Assembly (NCBI RefSeq): GCF_900100455.1 | Contig: NZ_FNCV01000007.1 | Coordinates: 165,451 to 229,450, forward strand | Direction: 5' to 3' | Origin: Roseospirillum parvum | Lineage (GTDB): Bacteria > Pseudomonadota > Alphaproteobacteria > Rhodospirillales > Rhodospirillaceae | DNA: 64,000 nucleotides | Position numbers and translations under genes: made by a program | The notes under the pieces: model-generated | What the model saw: only the letters and a program-made list of their open reading frames with translations | What the model was told of the DNA's origin: nothing | The model's database searches: none | Part shown: piece after piece, positions 1 through 8,378 of the stretch | Layout of the letters: the number at the start of each line of letters is the position of its first letter | How positions within the stretch are numbered: the stretch's first letter is position 1

Positions 1-397
1 GGAACTCGGGGTTGCGGTCGGGCCGCCGGTCGCCGATCACCACCTCGGCCCGCCCCTCGACCACCGGGCGCACCAGATCGGGGATCGAGGCCCCGGCATA
101 CTGGTTGTCGCCGTCGGTGTTGACGATGATGTCGGCGCCCAGGGCCAGGGCGTGGTCGATGCCGGCCTGGAAGGTGCGGGCCAGCCCCTGGTTGACCCGG
201 TTGCCGAGGATGTGGTCGACCCCCAGCCGGCGCGCCACCTCGACCGTGCGGTCGGTCGAGCCGTCGTCGATGACCAGCACCCGGATGTCGTCGATGCCGG
301 GGATGTGGCGCGGCAGGTCGGCGACCACCGCCGGCAGGGTGGCTTCCTCGTTGAAGCACGGAATCTGGATGACCAGCCGCACGGCATCCCCTCCCAT
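1..397 (-). CDS. Glycosyltransferase family 2, N-terminal part (runs off the left edge)
   Basis: Nucleotide-sugar glycosyltransferase of the DPM1-like GT2 type, probably cytoplasmic and adding a sugar to a lipid carrier or surface glycan. Only the first 132 residues are in the window. The ATG at 397 is followed by the typical N-terminal strand and P-C-F-N-E-E motif, then D-D-G-S-T-D, then the metal-binding D-G-D inside NTDGDNQY, and an IGDR motif near the cut. It is the last visible gene of a four-gene minus-strand operon whose other members are a flippase-like protein, a methyltransferase and a polytopic membrane protein, so it probably acts in cell-surface polysaccharide or glycolipid assembly. 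The sugar and acceptor cannot be read from the sequence. Confidence 0.85.
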   Translation of the reverse strand, partial: MGGDAVRLVIQIPCFNEEATLPAVVADLPRHIPGIDDIRVLVIDDGSTDRTVEVARRLGVDHILGNRVNQGLARTFQAGIDHALALGADIIVNTDGDNQYAGASIPDLVRPVVEGRAEVVIGDRRPDRNPEF

Positions 398-473
398 GGC
401 GCGTTGTCCCGGGCGCAGCATACCCCGAGGCGAGCCGCCGATCATCCCCGCAGGCGCCACCGGGTGACCGCCG

Positions 474-1370
474 TCACGCGCTGCCCCGCCCGCGCCCCAG
501 CAGCAGCGGCAGCAGCAGGTCGCCCAGGGTGGTGGCCAGACGCACCCCCAGGGCGGCGGCCAGCACCGTCGCCTCCGGGGCCAGCGGCGCGGCCAGCAGC
601 ACGAAGACGCTCTCCCGCACGCCCAGGCCGCCGGGCGCCCCGGGAACCAGGAAGCCGGCCGTCCAGGCGAGCAGGAAGGCGCCGGCCAGGGCGGCCAGAT
701 CGGCCGGCGGCGGCAGCGCGCCCCCAAGGCCGACCAGCACCGCCACCGCCAGCCCCCCCAGGCCGAGATAGAACAGCCCCAGCCAGCCGGCGGCGCGCAA
801 CACGGCGCCCAGGGGCAGGCGCCGCCAACGGGCCAGCAGGCCGACCAGCAGCAGGGCCATGGCGCAGGCCACGGCCAGCCAGTTCACATCACCCGGCAGC
901 AGCCCGGCGGGCACCAGCCGCCCGGCGCCCAGCCCCAGCCCCAGCAGCAGGGCAAGGCCGGGCATCAGCGCCACCTCGGCCAGACTGGCCTCGGCGAGGC
1001 GGCCGTGCGGCCAGCCGTGCAGCGCCCCCATGGCCTGCCGGCCGCCGAAGTGGAAAACGTTGCCGGGCAGGTATTTCAACAGGTTGGCCCGGGCGTAGAC
1101 GCGCATCCCGGCGAGCCGCCCGCCGGCCGGCGCGCGCCCCAGCAGGCCGCTCCAGGCGAGCGCCGGGGCGGCCAGCAGCAGGGCATAGACCAGCCCGCCG
1201 CCGAGCAGCATCCCCACCCACGGCCCGCTCGCCAGATCGCCCAGACTGTCCCACAGCCGGACCAGCTCGCGGCCCAGGAAGACGAGCCCGGCCAGGGTCA
1301 GCAGTCCCCCGGCCCGGCGCGCCCATCGGCGCCAGCCGGCCGGCGGCGGGGCGGCGTCGGCGGCGCTCAT
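474..1370 (-). CDS. Flippase-like / LPG-synthase-type (UPF0104) membrane protein
   Basis: 298 residues with about eight hydrophobic segments. It shows the features of the AglD2/UPF0104 family, related to the membrane half of lysylphosphatidylglycerol synthase: an early F-L-G-R-E segment, an [10 protein letters not shown] motif in the middle, and a late [11 protein letters not shown] loop. Members are thought to move or modify lipid-linked sugars, but few have a proven activity. Its ATG overlaps the stop of the methyltransferase gene by 4 bp (1367-1370), so the two are translationally coupled. The GT2 gene begins about 75 bp downstream. A second, longer family member lies at 14112-15125. Confidence 0.75.
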   Translation of the reverse strand: MSAADAAPPPAGWRRWARRAGGLLTLAGLVFLGRELVRLWDSLGDLASGPWVGMLLGGGLVYALLLAAPALAWSGLLGRAPAGGRLAGMRVYARANLLKYLPGNVFHFGGRQAMGALHGWPHGRLAEASLAEVALMPGLALLLGLGLGAGRLVPAGLLPGDVNWLAVACAMALLLVGLLARWRRLPLGAVLRAAGWLGLFYLGLGGLAVAVLVGLGGALPPPADLAALAGAFLLAWTAGFLVPGAPGGLGVRESVFVLLAAPLAPEATVLAAALGVRLATTLGDLLLPLLLGRGRGSA

Positions 1371-2152
1371 GGCCCGGCCACCGCGCGCAGCGACTCCAGC
1401 CGCGCCGGGTCGCGGGCCAGCAGCAGGGTGGCCTCGGGATAGGGCAGGCTGGGGGTCAGGCCCCGGGTTTCCAGGGCGGCCAGACGGTGGCTGCGGATCA
1501 GCTCGGCCAGCCCGGCCCGATAGCGGGCCCGCCGGGCGTTGTCGAACACCACCAGTCCGTCGGCGGCCAGCCGGGGCAGCACGGCGCCCAGGCAGGCCAG
1601 TCGGGCCCGGCCGTCGATGACGATCAGATCAAACGGCCCCGGCAGGTCGTCGGCGGCGTGGGCATAGCGCCGGAAGCTCTGCCGTTGCTGCCCCGGCTTG
1701 CCCGAAGCGTAGGGGCCGCCGGGCAGCGGCGGGCTGTCCGCCTCGATGAGCCGAAGATCGACCTTGTCCAGGCCGTCGCGGGCCAGCACCCCGGCGACCA
1801 CCGGGAACCAGCCGGGATGGTGCTCGATGCTGACCACCCGGGCCGCCCGGCGGGCCAGCCAGCAGGTGCTGGCGCCGCTGCCGAACTCGACCACCCGGGC
1901 CCCCGGGCGGGCCGCCAGATGGGCCGCCACCAGATCGCTCGCCCGGTAGGTCCACCAGGGCACGTCGAGGCCGACCATGGCCTCGATGTCGTGGATGGCG
2001 AACAGGCTGCGCAGCCAGTGGGCGGCGCGCCGCTCCCCGGCCCGCCGATCCAGCCACGCCAGCAGGCCGACGCCCTCGGCCAGCCCCCCGGCCAGCCGCC
2101 ACAGCCGCACGTACAGGCGCTTCAGGAGTTGGGGGGCGAGGCCGCTGCTCAT
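1367..2152 (-). CDS. Class I SAM-dependent methyltransferase
   Basis: 261 residues. The Rossmann methyltransferase core begins near residue 90 with V-V-E-F-G-S-G-A-S-T (SAM-binding motif I), followed by V-V-S-I-E-H-H (motif II, acidic residue for the ribose) and F-D-L-I-V-I-D-G-R (motif IV). The pattern resembles family-24-like enzymes that read a surface-glycan or small-molecule substrate. It overlaps both neighbours by 4 bp (ATGA at 2149-2152 and 1367-1370), an arrangement typical of tight operons. The substrate is unknown; the glycan context suggests O-methylation of a sugar or lipid, which is an inference. Confidence 0.75.
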   Translation of the reverse strand: MSSGLAPQLLKRLYVRLWRLAGGLAEGVGLLAWLDRRAGERRAAHWLRSLFAIHDIEAMVGLDVPWWTYRASDLVAAHLAARPGARVVEFGSGASTCWLARRAARVVSIEHHPGWFPVVAGVLARDGLDKVDLRLIEADSPPLPGGPYASGKPGQQRQSFRRYAHAADDLPGPFDLIVIDGRARLACLGAVLPRLAADGLVVFDNARRARYRAGLAELIRSHRLAALETRGLTPSLPYPEATLLLARDPARLESLRAVAGP

Positions 2153-3711
2153 TGGCGGGAACTCCCGTCCGCGGGGGCGTTCATCACCGGCTCCCGGCAC
2201 AGCCGATCCGCCTCGGCCGCCGCGAAGCCCTTGGCCCGGGCCAGCTCCAGGCAGAAGGGGCGGTCCCACTGCGAGAATACCCCACCGGCCTGGAAATAGC
2301 CGCCGTAACCGTACACCGTGGCCGAGCCGAACAGCCCCGACGCCGCCAGCCCCAGGCCCACGGCCAGCCCCAGTCCCAGGCGCTGGCCCCGGCGGGCGGT
2401 GCCGAGCCAGTTCAACAGGCCCGGCGCGGCAAGGGCGATGAAAGCGATGAAGGGCGGCCACAGCTCGACCCGGTAGCGCACCGTCACCGTGGGATAGGCC
2501 AGGATGAACAGGGCCGGCACCGCGCATCCCAGCAGCAGCACCCAGCCCCCGGGCCCCGGCCGGGATCCCCGGGCCAGGGCCAACCCCAGCACCGGCAGCC
2601 ACGCCGCGCCCAGGAACAGCAGGCCCATGCGCCTGGGCTCCAGGCGCACATGCCCGGTCCACTCGGCGAGGGCGGCGTACATGGCCTCGAGGCGCGCCGC
2701 ATAGGCCGGGAAGTCGGCCAGATAGGTCACGAGGTTGGGGCCGATGCGCCAAAGCTCGAACTGGCCGTGGGTCAGGAAGGTGCGCACCCGGGGGGCGTCG
2801 GCCGGCTCCAGGTGCCAATAGACCGGGGCGTACTGCAAGGGCGCCGCCGGGTCCCACGATCCGTGCAGCAGCAGGGGATCGCCGAAGCGGGCCCAGTTGA
2901 CCGCCAGCAGCGCCGCCCCGAACGCGAACAGCACCAGCAGCGCCGCCACCGAGCGCCCGGCGCCGGGGCGCCAGCCGTGACGTGCGTGGTGCAGCGCCAT
3001 CAGCCCCACCGCCACCACGTAAAGGCCGATCGCCACCTGCGGCCGGGCGTGCACCGCCGCCCCGGCGCACAGGGCCAGCGGCACGATGATGGCCGGGATC
3101 GGCGCCCTGAACAGCAGCGCCCGGCAGGCCAGGACGATCACCCCGGCGGTCAGGCAGAAGGCGATGGCGATGGGCTCGTGATAGAAGCTGTCGCTGGCCG
3201 CCAGCAGCAGCCCTGGCCCGGCCAGCCAGACCAGCAGGCCGGCCAGCGTGGTCAGGGTGGCGCGCCCGGCCCGCCCCTGGGGCCCGTGGGTGCGCACCAG
3301 CCGCACCAGCAGCCGGTGATAGAGCGCCGTGCCGAGCACCGTGAACAGCCAGATGGTGGGCACCACCAGCGAGACCCGGGTCAGGTCGACAAAAGGGAAG
3401 GCCAGGGCGCGGGTCAGCAGCGGCGCCAAGCCGTGATAGATGTAGGCCCGCCCGGCGGCGTCGTAGTGCCCCTCGAAGGCGGCGACGCGCACCGGCACGT
3501 CGAAATGCCCGTCGAGCAGGGCCAGGAAATAGCGGTTGTAGAGAAAGGCGCCGTAGCCGTTGCCCGGCAGGGTGCCGAAGGCATCGAGCAGCAGGGCCAG
3601 ATAGAGCGCCGCCCCGCCGACCATGATCGCCCCGGCCGACCACGGCAGCCGGGCCGCCGGCACGACGGGTATCGGCGTCGGGGTTGGCGGGGCGAAAGCA
3701 GGCGGGGGCAT
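2149..3711 (-). CDS. Polytopic membrane protein, possibly GT-C-type glycosyltransferase
   Basis: 520 residues with ten or more hydrophobic segments, and a soluble loop after the first one containing several acidic residues (G-N-G-Y-G, F-E-G-H-Y-D). This general shape is that of GT-C polyprenyl-phosphate-sugar transferases, but I cannot assign a named family. I chose the ATG at 3711 because GAGGAG lies a few bases upstream; a TTG at 3738 would add nine residues. It is the first gene of the minus-strand glycan operon and overlaps the methyltransferase by 4 bp. The divergent ArsR gene starts at 3902, so the operon promoter must lie in 3712-3901. Confidence 0.6.
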   Translation of the reverse strand: MPPPAFAPPTPTPIPVVPAARLPWSAGAIMVGGAALYLALLLDAFGTLPGNGYGAFLYNRYFLALLDGHFDVPVRVAAFEGHYDAAGRAYIYHGLAPLLTRALAFPFVDLTRVSLVVPTIWLFTVLGTALYHRLLVRLVRTHGPQGRAGRATLTTLAGLLVWLAGPGLLLAASDSFYHEPIAIAFCLTAGVIVLACRALLFRAPIPAIIVPLALCAGAAVHARPQVAIGLYVVAVGLMALHHARHGWRPGAGRSVAALLVLFAFGAALLAVNWARFGDPLLLHGSWDPAAPLQYAPVYWHLEPADAPRVRTFLTHGQFELWRIGPNLVTYLADFPAYAARLEAMYAALAEWTGHVRLEPRRMGLLFLGAAWLPVLGLALARGSRPGPGGWVLLLGCAVPALFILAYPTVTVRYRVELWPPFIAFIALAAPGLLNWLGTARRGQRLGLGLAVGLGLAASGLFGSATVYGYGGYFQAGGVFSQWDRPFCLELARAKGFAAAEADRLCREPVMNAPADGSSRQ

Positions 3712-3844
3712 CGGCTCCTCGCGGGAGGCGGGCGACAAGGCGCCCCATCATGCCGCGCCCACCGCGCCGCGACCAGCCCCGCCGGCTGTGACGCCGCCCA
3801 CAGCCGACGCCGATGGGGCTGGCGGCACCCCCCGGATAACAGTT

Positions 3845-3864
3845 CGATAGTTGCCGAACAATCG
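3845..3864. promoter_or_regulatory. Imperfect inverted repeat upstream of the ArsR-type gene (candidate operator)
   Basis: Arms CGATAGTTG and GAACAATCG are separated by 2 bp and match at 7 of 9 positions. A direct copy of the right arm's complement, CGATTGTTC, recurs at 4287-4295 upstream of the permease. A shared motif at both promoters fits an autoregulating repressor that also controls the permease. This is inference from sequence only. Confidence 0.35.
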
Positions 3865-3901
3865 TTGACAGGCTCACCCCGCCGCCCCCATACTCGGCCC
3901 C

Positions 3902-4243
3902 ATGATCGATCCGCGCCTGGAAGAAACCGCCCGCTGTCTGGCCGAACTGGGGCACCCGGTGCGGCTGGCGGTGTTCCGCCTGCTGGTCCGCGCCGGCCCC
4001 GAGGGGGCCCTGGTCGGCGAACTGCTGGCCCATGTGGACATCCCCAAGTCCACCCTGTCGCACCACCTGCAACACCTGATCCTGGTTGGTCTGGTGCGCC
4101 AGCAGCGGGAGGGGCGGGCCCTGCGCTGCTTCCTGGTCCGCGAGCGGGCCCACGGCATGATCGACTATTTGATGTCCCACTGCTGCGAGGGGCTGACCGG
4201 CCCCTCCTGTTCGCTCCCCGACCCGCACTCCGACGCCGCCTGA
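3902..4243 (+). CDS. ArsR/SmtB-type transcriptional repressor
   Basis: 113-residue winged-helix protein. The N-terminal half has the family's L-G-H-P-V-R-L-A-V-F helix, and the recognition helix region reads K-S-T-L-S-H-H-L-Q-H-L, followed by a wing (R-Q-Q-R-E-G-R). The C-terminus carries three cysteines (S-H-C-C-E-G and G-P-S-C) that could bind a thiophilic metal or metalloid. Family members leave DNA when they bind As(III), Cd, Zn or a similar ligand. The gene precedes the permease at 4325 by 81 bp on the same strand. Shared CGATTGTTC-type motifs lie in front of both genes, which fits a repressor and its effector gene. The actual ligand is not known. Confidence 0.85.
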   Translation: MIDPRLEETARCLAELGHPVRLAVFRLLVRAGPEGALVGELLAHVDIPKSTLSHHLQHLILVGLVRQQREGRALRCFLVRERAHGMIDYLMSHCCEGLTGPSCSLPDPHSDAA

Positions 4244-4286
4244 GGGCGCGCACCTCCGCGCCGGGTTTCCGCGCTCCCGGACTGTT

Positions 4287-4295
4287 CGATTGTTC
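4287..4295 (+). promoter_or_regulatory. CGATTGTTC motif before the permease gene
   Basis: Matches the inverted-repeat arm upstream of the ArsR-type gene at 3856-3864 (complement). It lies 30 bp before the permease start, inside short TGTT/AACA flanks, where a repressor would block transcription. Only two copies are seen, so the assignment is tentative. Confidence 0.3.
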
Positions 4296-4324
4296 TGCAA
4301 CACTCATCCCCGAAGAGGCCTCCC

Positions 4325-5389
4325 GTGACCGACACCTCCCCCGCCTCCGCCCTCGATCAGGACCCCCCGCGCCGCGGCTGGCCGAAAGTCGACAAGGTGT
4401 GGCTGGCCCTGCTCGCCGCCCTGCTCGCCCTGGCCGTGCTCGACCGCGCCCAGCTCGGGCCCAGCCTGCTGTTCACCGCCCAGGCGCTGTGGGACATCCT
4501 GCCCTTCCTGGTCGCCTCGGTGCTGATCGCCGCCTGGACCAAGGCGACCGGGCTCGACCGGCACGTCTCGCGGGTGACCGCCGGCAACCCGGCCCGGGCC
4601 ATCGGGCTGGCCGCCCTGTTCGGGGCGCTGTCGCCGTTCTGCTCGTGCGGCGTGGTGCCGATCATTGCCGCGCTGCTCGCCGCCGGCGTGCCGCTGGCCC
4701 CGGTGATGGCCTTCTGGCTGGCCTCGCCGCTGATGGACCCGCAGATGTTCCTGCTCATGCTGAGCACCTTCGGCTGGCCGCTGACCCTGGCCAAGACCGG
4801 GGCGGCGATCGGCCTTGGTCTGCTCGGCGGGGCGGTGACCCAGGGGCTGGTCAGGCGCGACCTGCTGGGCGAGGTGCTGCGCCCCGGCGTCGCCCCCACC
4901 TGCTGCGCCGCCAAGCGCAGCCTGAAGCCCGAGCCGGTGGCCTGGCGCTTCTGGCAGGCGCCGCAGCGGCGCGCCACCTTCCGGGCCAGCGGCCTGGAAA
5001 CCGGGCATTTCCTGCTCAAGTGGCTGGCCCTGGCCTTCCTGGTGGAAAGCCTGATGCTGGCCTGGCTGCCGGCCGAGAGCATCGGCGCCTGGCTGGGCGC
5101 CGACGCCTGGTGGGCCGTGCCGCTGGCCGCCCTGGCCGGCATTCCGGCCTACCTCAACGGCTATGCCGCGGTGCCCACGGTCGCCGGGCTGATCGAGCTG
5201 GGCATGACCCCGGCCGCCGGGCTGGCCTTCATGCTGGCCGGCGGGGTGACCAGCATTCCGGCGGCGATGGCCGTCTTCGCCCTGGTCCGACGCCGGGTCT
5301 TCGCGCTGTATGTGGGGCTGGGCCTGGGCGGCGCGCTGCTGGCCAGCCTGGGCTACCTGCTCTGGGCCGGCGGCGGATCGGCCGGCTGA
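4325..5389 (+). CDS. DUF318/ArsP-type permease
   Basis: 354 residues, about eight to ten membrane segments. The family signature is clear: S-P-F-C-S-C-G-V-V-P-I near residue 100, then G-V-P-L-A-P-V and A-S-P-L-M-D-P. The cysteines of C-S-C are the metalloid-thiol contacts proposed for ArsP organoarsenical exporters; other relatives have been linked to Cu/Zn efflux. A second cysteine pair (T-C-C-A-A-K-R near residue 195) sits in the cytoplasmic loop. The start is GTG with GAGG upstream. It follows an ArsR-type repressor, supporting inducible metal or metalloid efflux at the inner membrane. Its 3' end overlaps the convergent cyclase gene by 37 bp (5353-5389). Confidence 0.75.
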   Translation: MTDTSPASALDQDPPRRGWPKVDKVWLALLAALLALAVLDRAQLGPSLLFTAQALWDILPFLVASVLIAAWTKATGLDRHVSRVTAGNPARAIGLAALFGALSPFCSCGVVPIIAALLAAGVPLAPVMAFWLASPLMDPQMFLLMLSTFGWPLTLAKTGAAIGLGLLGGAVTQGLVRRDLLGEVLRPGVAPTCCAAKRSLKPEPVAWRFWQAPQRRATFRASGLETGHFLLKWLALAFLVESLMLAWLPAESIGAWLGADAWWAVPLAALAGIPAYLNGYAAVPTVAGLIELGMTPAAGLAFMLAGGVTSIPAAMAVFALVRRRVFALYVGLGLGGALLASLGYLLWAGGGSAG

Positions 5390-7257
5390 GCTCCCGGGGG
5401 GGACGCCGGGGGCGTGGTTCCGGCGGCTGCCTCCGGTGTTTCGGGCGGCAGCTCGGCGGCGATCTCCTGGGCCCGCTCGTTGGACCACACCACCTCGAAC
5501 AGGTGCTGCGGCTCCTTGATGCCCTTCAGGGTGAAGGGCCCGCGCGGGTGGAAGGCCACCGTCTTGCCGGCGCACAGTTCCTTGACCACGCCGGTGCACC
5601 AGATCTGCCCCTGGCGGGCCCGGTCGCAGACCCGGGCCGCCAACTGGACGGCGGTGCCGAAGTAGTCGTTGCCCTCGACCACCGGTTCGCCGCAGTTGAT
5701 GCCCACCTTGAGGCCCAGCGGCAAGCCGGGGGCGCGCTGGTTGTGCTGGATGACGGCACGCTGCACGTCGATCATCGCTTCCACCGCGTCCACCGTGTTG
5801 CTGAAGGTGGCCATGATGCCGTCGCCGGTGTGCTTCACCTCGCGCCCGTCGTGGCGCGACAGGGCCGAGCGGACGATGGTGTTGTGGGCCCTGACCGCCT
5901 CCTGCGCCCCCACGTCGCCCAACTCCTGGGTCAGGCCGGTGGAGCCGACCATGTCGGTGAAGACGATGGCCATGATGGTGTGGCTGGTCTGCTTGGCCTG
6001 CGGGTTGTTCCAGTCGTCGAGCACCGAGGTCAGGTTGGCGAAGGGGTCGGAGTTGCCGGCCAGATGCAGCTCCATGGCCTCGCGCCCGGACTGGATCATG
6101 TGCATGTAGCGCGCCTCCATGACGTACTCGTCCAGGCGCTCGACAAAGCTCTGGGCCAGGGCCGGCTTGGTGCCGACCATTTCCACCGTCTGGCGGATCA
6201 ACGCCTGACGCCCGTCGTCATCGATCTCCCCCTCCAGGCTCAGGGCCTCGGCCGCCCCGGCCAGGAACAGGTTGACCCCGAACTTGTTGAAGGCATCAAG
6301 CTGCGGCCGGCTGCTCTTGATCACGTTGACCGCGCCGCCCAGGAAGCGGGTGATCTCCTGGCGCGCCACGTCCATGCCGACGGCCGGCGGCCCGCCCTTG
6401 GCCGCCTGCTGCCCGTCGTCCACGGCGTCCGGCGCCTCGTCGACGGGCTCCTCTTCCCAGTCGTCGTCCTCGTCCGGCTCCGGCTCGGGTTCCGGCTCCG
6501 GCTCGGGGGTCGGCTTGGGGGGTGGGGGCGGCGGCTCCGGCTCGGGCTCCGGGGTCGGGCCGACGCCGAACAGGCGGGCCCACAGGCCGGGCCTCTTTTC
6601 CGGGTCCTCGTCCAGGTCGGCGAACTGGTTCCAGTCGGCGTCCTCGTCGTCGTCCCCGCCGTCGTCGAGGGCAGAGCCCGCCCGGCGGCCCGGCCTGCCC
6701 CCGTCGGCGATGCCCCCCAGCGGCACGAACTTCAGCACCATGAACAGGGTGGAAACAAGGAAGCTGCCAAGGAACAGCACGAACAGGATCTGTGGGCCGG
6801 CCCGGGGCGGCAGGGCCACCCCGGCCTCGGGCAACTGGCCGAGCACGAACGAGCCGATCACGGTCACCCCGGCGGCCAGGGCAAGGCCGCCGAAGATGAC
6901 CAGCACCATGCGCAACACCAGATCGGCGCCCGAGGCGGCCACCTGATCGACCTTGCTGCCACCCAGCAGGCCGCCGTCCGGCCCGTACTCGCTGAACGCC
7001 TCGTAGCTCTCGGTGGCGCGGGCCGGCGCCGCCTGGACCTCGCGGATCTTGGGGCTGAGGTAGACCACCGCCTCGTCGCTGACGTTGGCCCCGGAGTCGT
7101 AGATTTCCCGCACCACCTTGGTCGGCACGCCGAGGTGACGTTCGAGGGCTTTCGCCTCCTCGATCGCCCGGTCGCGCTGGAAGCTGGTGAATCGGGTATG
7201 CAGGGTCCAGCCGCGGCGCTGGTAGAGATAGACCTCGAAATGGACAATGGGAGGCAT
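5353..7257 (-). CDS. Membrane-anchored class III adenylate/guanylate cyclase
   Basis: 634 residues. Order: a short soluble N-terminal module (1-75), two membrane helices (about 112-140 and 155-178), an acidic then Pro/Glu-rich linker (about 196-280), a helical middle region, and a C-terminal class III cyclase domain (about 425-600). The metal-binding aspartates are visible in F-T-D-M-V-G-S-T (D435) and H-T-G-D-G-I (D479), and the later G-N-D-Y-F-G and A-A-R-V motifs complete the catalytic surface. It probably makes cAMP in the cytoplasm in response to a signal sensed near the membrane; cGMP cannot be excluded. The last 37 bp overlap the convergent permease gene. Upstream is a 380-bp gap holding the terminator of rpmE. 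Confidence 0.85.
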   Translation of the reverse strand: MPPIVHFEVYLYQRRGWTLHTRFTSFQRDRAIEEAKALERHLGVPTKVVREIYDSGANVSDEAVVYLSPKIREVQAAPARATESYEAFSEYGPDGGLLGGSKVDQVAASGADLVLRMVLVIFGGLALAAGVTVIGSFVLGQLPEAGVALPPRAGPQILFVLFLGSFLVSTLFMVLKFVPLGGIADGGRPGRRAGSALDDGGDDDEDADWNQFADLDEDPEKRPGLWARLFGVGPTPEPEPEPPPPPPKPTPEPEPEPEPEPDEDDDWEEEPVDEAPDAVDDGQQAAKGGPPAVGMDVARQEITRFLGGAVNVIKSSRPQLDAFNKFGVNLFLAGAAEALSLEGEIDDDGRQALIRQTVEMVGTKPALAQSFVERLDEYVMEARYMHMIQSGREAMELHLAGNSDPFANLTSVLDDWNNPQAKQTSHTIMAIVFTDMVGSTGLTQELGDVGAQEAVRAHNTIVRSALSRHDGREVKHTGDGIMATFSNTVDAVEAMIDVQRAVIQHNQRAPGLPLGLKVGINCGEPVVEGNDYFGTAVQLAARVCDRARQGQIWCTGVVKELCAGKTVAFHPRGPFTLKGIKEPQHLFEVVWSNERAQEIAAELPPETPEAAAGTTPPASPPGAQPADPPPAQSR

Positions 7258-7637
7258 CGCGGCCTGTCAGTCCTGCTGTGATCCGACCAAGGGCCCGACC
7301 GGGAGGCGGCATCCCGCCCGGGTCGCCGCGCCGCTGCGCCGAGCCGCGCCAAGCAACCGCCAGCCGTCAGCATGCCGGTCGGTTTTGCATAGGAGCGGCG
7401 CGGACCAAGGTCGGTCACCCGTTTTCGGGCCAACCGGGGTCCCAGGCAAATAACTATCCCATGACGGCGCCGCCCCAACAAGCCCGGCGCGGGCCAATCT
7501 GAACGGCAAAACCCCGCCAACCGTCGAGGTTGCGGGGTTGGGCCGGACGCCGGGGCTCCCTTGAAAGGGGCCGTCCACCTGGAACCTTGGGAAGCTTCCA
7601 TCCCCCCCGGACCCTGCGCGGGACCGGGGACGGCGGA
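7258..7637. other. Intergenic stretch between the cyclase gene and rpmE
   Basis: 380 bp without a convincing gene on either strand. It must hold the promoter of the cyclase gene (reading left) and contains one clear hairpin terminator for rpmE at 7510-7539. No other structured element was recognised. Confidence 0.5.
7506..7539 (-). terminator. Rho-independent terminator of rpmE
   Basis: Arms AACCCCGC (7510-7517) and GCGGGGTT (7532-7539) are extended by AACC/GGTT with a 5-nt loop and a one-base bulge. On the minus strand the stem is followed by TTTT. It lies about 100 bp after the L31 stop. Confidence 0.65.
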
Positions 7638-7856
7638 TCAGGTCTTCAGGCCGAACTTGCCGAACTTGTTGTTGAACTTGGCGAGCTGGCCGGCGGTATC
7701 GACCAGTCGGTGCACGCCGGTCCAGGCGGGGTGCGACTTGGGGTCGATGTCCAGGCGCAGGCTGGTGCCTTCCATGGTCGAGCGGGTGGTGAACTCGCTG
7801 CCATCGGTCATGGTCACCGTCACCTCGTGGTAGTCGGGGTGGATGTCCTTCTTCAT
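7638..7856 (-). CDS. rpmE: 50S ribosomal protein L31
   Basis: 72 residues, full length for L31. The N-terminus M-K-K-D-I-H-P-D-Y and the central S-H-P-A-W-T-G are family hallmarks. The protein sits on the 50S central protuberance and bridges to the 30S subunit. It lacks the C-x-x-C zinc motif found in some L31 proteins, so it is the zinc-independent type often kept when zinc is scarce. The zinc-finger DksA/TraR protein lies 140 bp upstream on the same strand, and a hairpin terminator follows at 7506-7539. Confidence 0.97.
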   Translation of the reverse strand: MKKDIHPDYHEVTVTMTDGSEFTTRSTMEGTSLRLDIDPKSHPAWTGVHRLVDTAGQLAKFNNKFGKFGLKT

Positions 7857-7998
7857 GGGTCTTCGACTTTGCGCCTTTGGGTTTCGGGGGAACGTGGAAG
7901 GGCGCTCTTATATCGGACCGCGGCCCCCCGTGCAAGGCCGCCGGTTGGAGGCTCAGAGTTGGGGAGCAGAGAGGAGGCAGTCGCCGCCGGCCGCCGCC

Positions 7999-8355
7999 TC
8001 AGCCGCGCTCGGCCCGGGCGGCGCAGGCGATGCAGGTGGGCACCGTGGGCTCGATCTCCAGGCGCTTTTCGGCGATCTCCTCGCCGCAGCCCACGCAATA
8101 GCCGTAGTCGCCCTCCTCAAGGCGGGCCAGCGCCGCCTTGATGCGCCCCGCCTCGCCGCCGCGCGCCCGGTCGGCGGCCTGGGCCATGGCCTGCATCTGC
8201 AGGGCGTCCATGCGCGACAGACGGCCCACCGACTGCTGGTCCAGTTCCACCGGGGCGCGGTCCTGGCGGGTCTTTTCCGAGGAGTCGGCCAACGCGGCCA
8301 GACGGTCGAGCAGGCGCTGGCGGAACTCGGCGATCCTGGCCTCGGACAGGGGCAT
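7999..8355 (-). CDS. DksA/TraR-family zinc-finger protein
   Basis: 118 residues: an N-terminal helical hairpin (R-I-A-E-F-R-Q-R-L-L) and a C-terminal four-cysteine zinc finger, Y-C-V-G-C-G and T-C-I-A-C. Relatives bind the secondary channel of RNA polymerase and tune initiation with ppGpp. It is shorter than DksA (about 150) and longer than TraR (about 73). The tip aspartates of DksA are not evident, so it may be a DksA paralogue rather than DksA itself. The start at 8355 was chosen because GGAGAG lies at a good distance upstream; a start 27 bp earlier would overlap the MotB-like gene. Confidence 0.85.
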   Translation of the reverse strand: MPLSEARIAEFRQRLLDRLAALADSSEKTRQDRAPVELDQQSVGRLSRMDALQMQAMAQAADRARGGEAGRIKAALARLEEGDYGYCVGCGEEIAEKRLEIEPTVPTCIACAARAERG

Positions 8356-8378
8356 GGGGGCTCTCCGTGGGTCGGCGC

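Noticed and set aside
2152..7281. A 1709-codon open frame on the plus strand and other very long frames (for example 1367-4303 and 10908-13340 beyond their true starts)
   Set aside because: High GC leaves long open antisense frames. They are rich in Ala, Arg, Gly and Pro without domain sense, and real genes with clear motifs occupy the other strand or frame.
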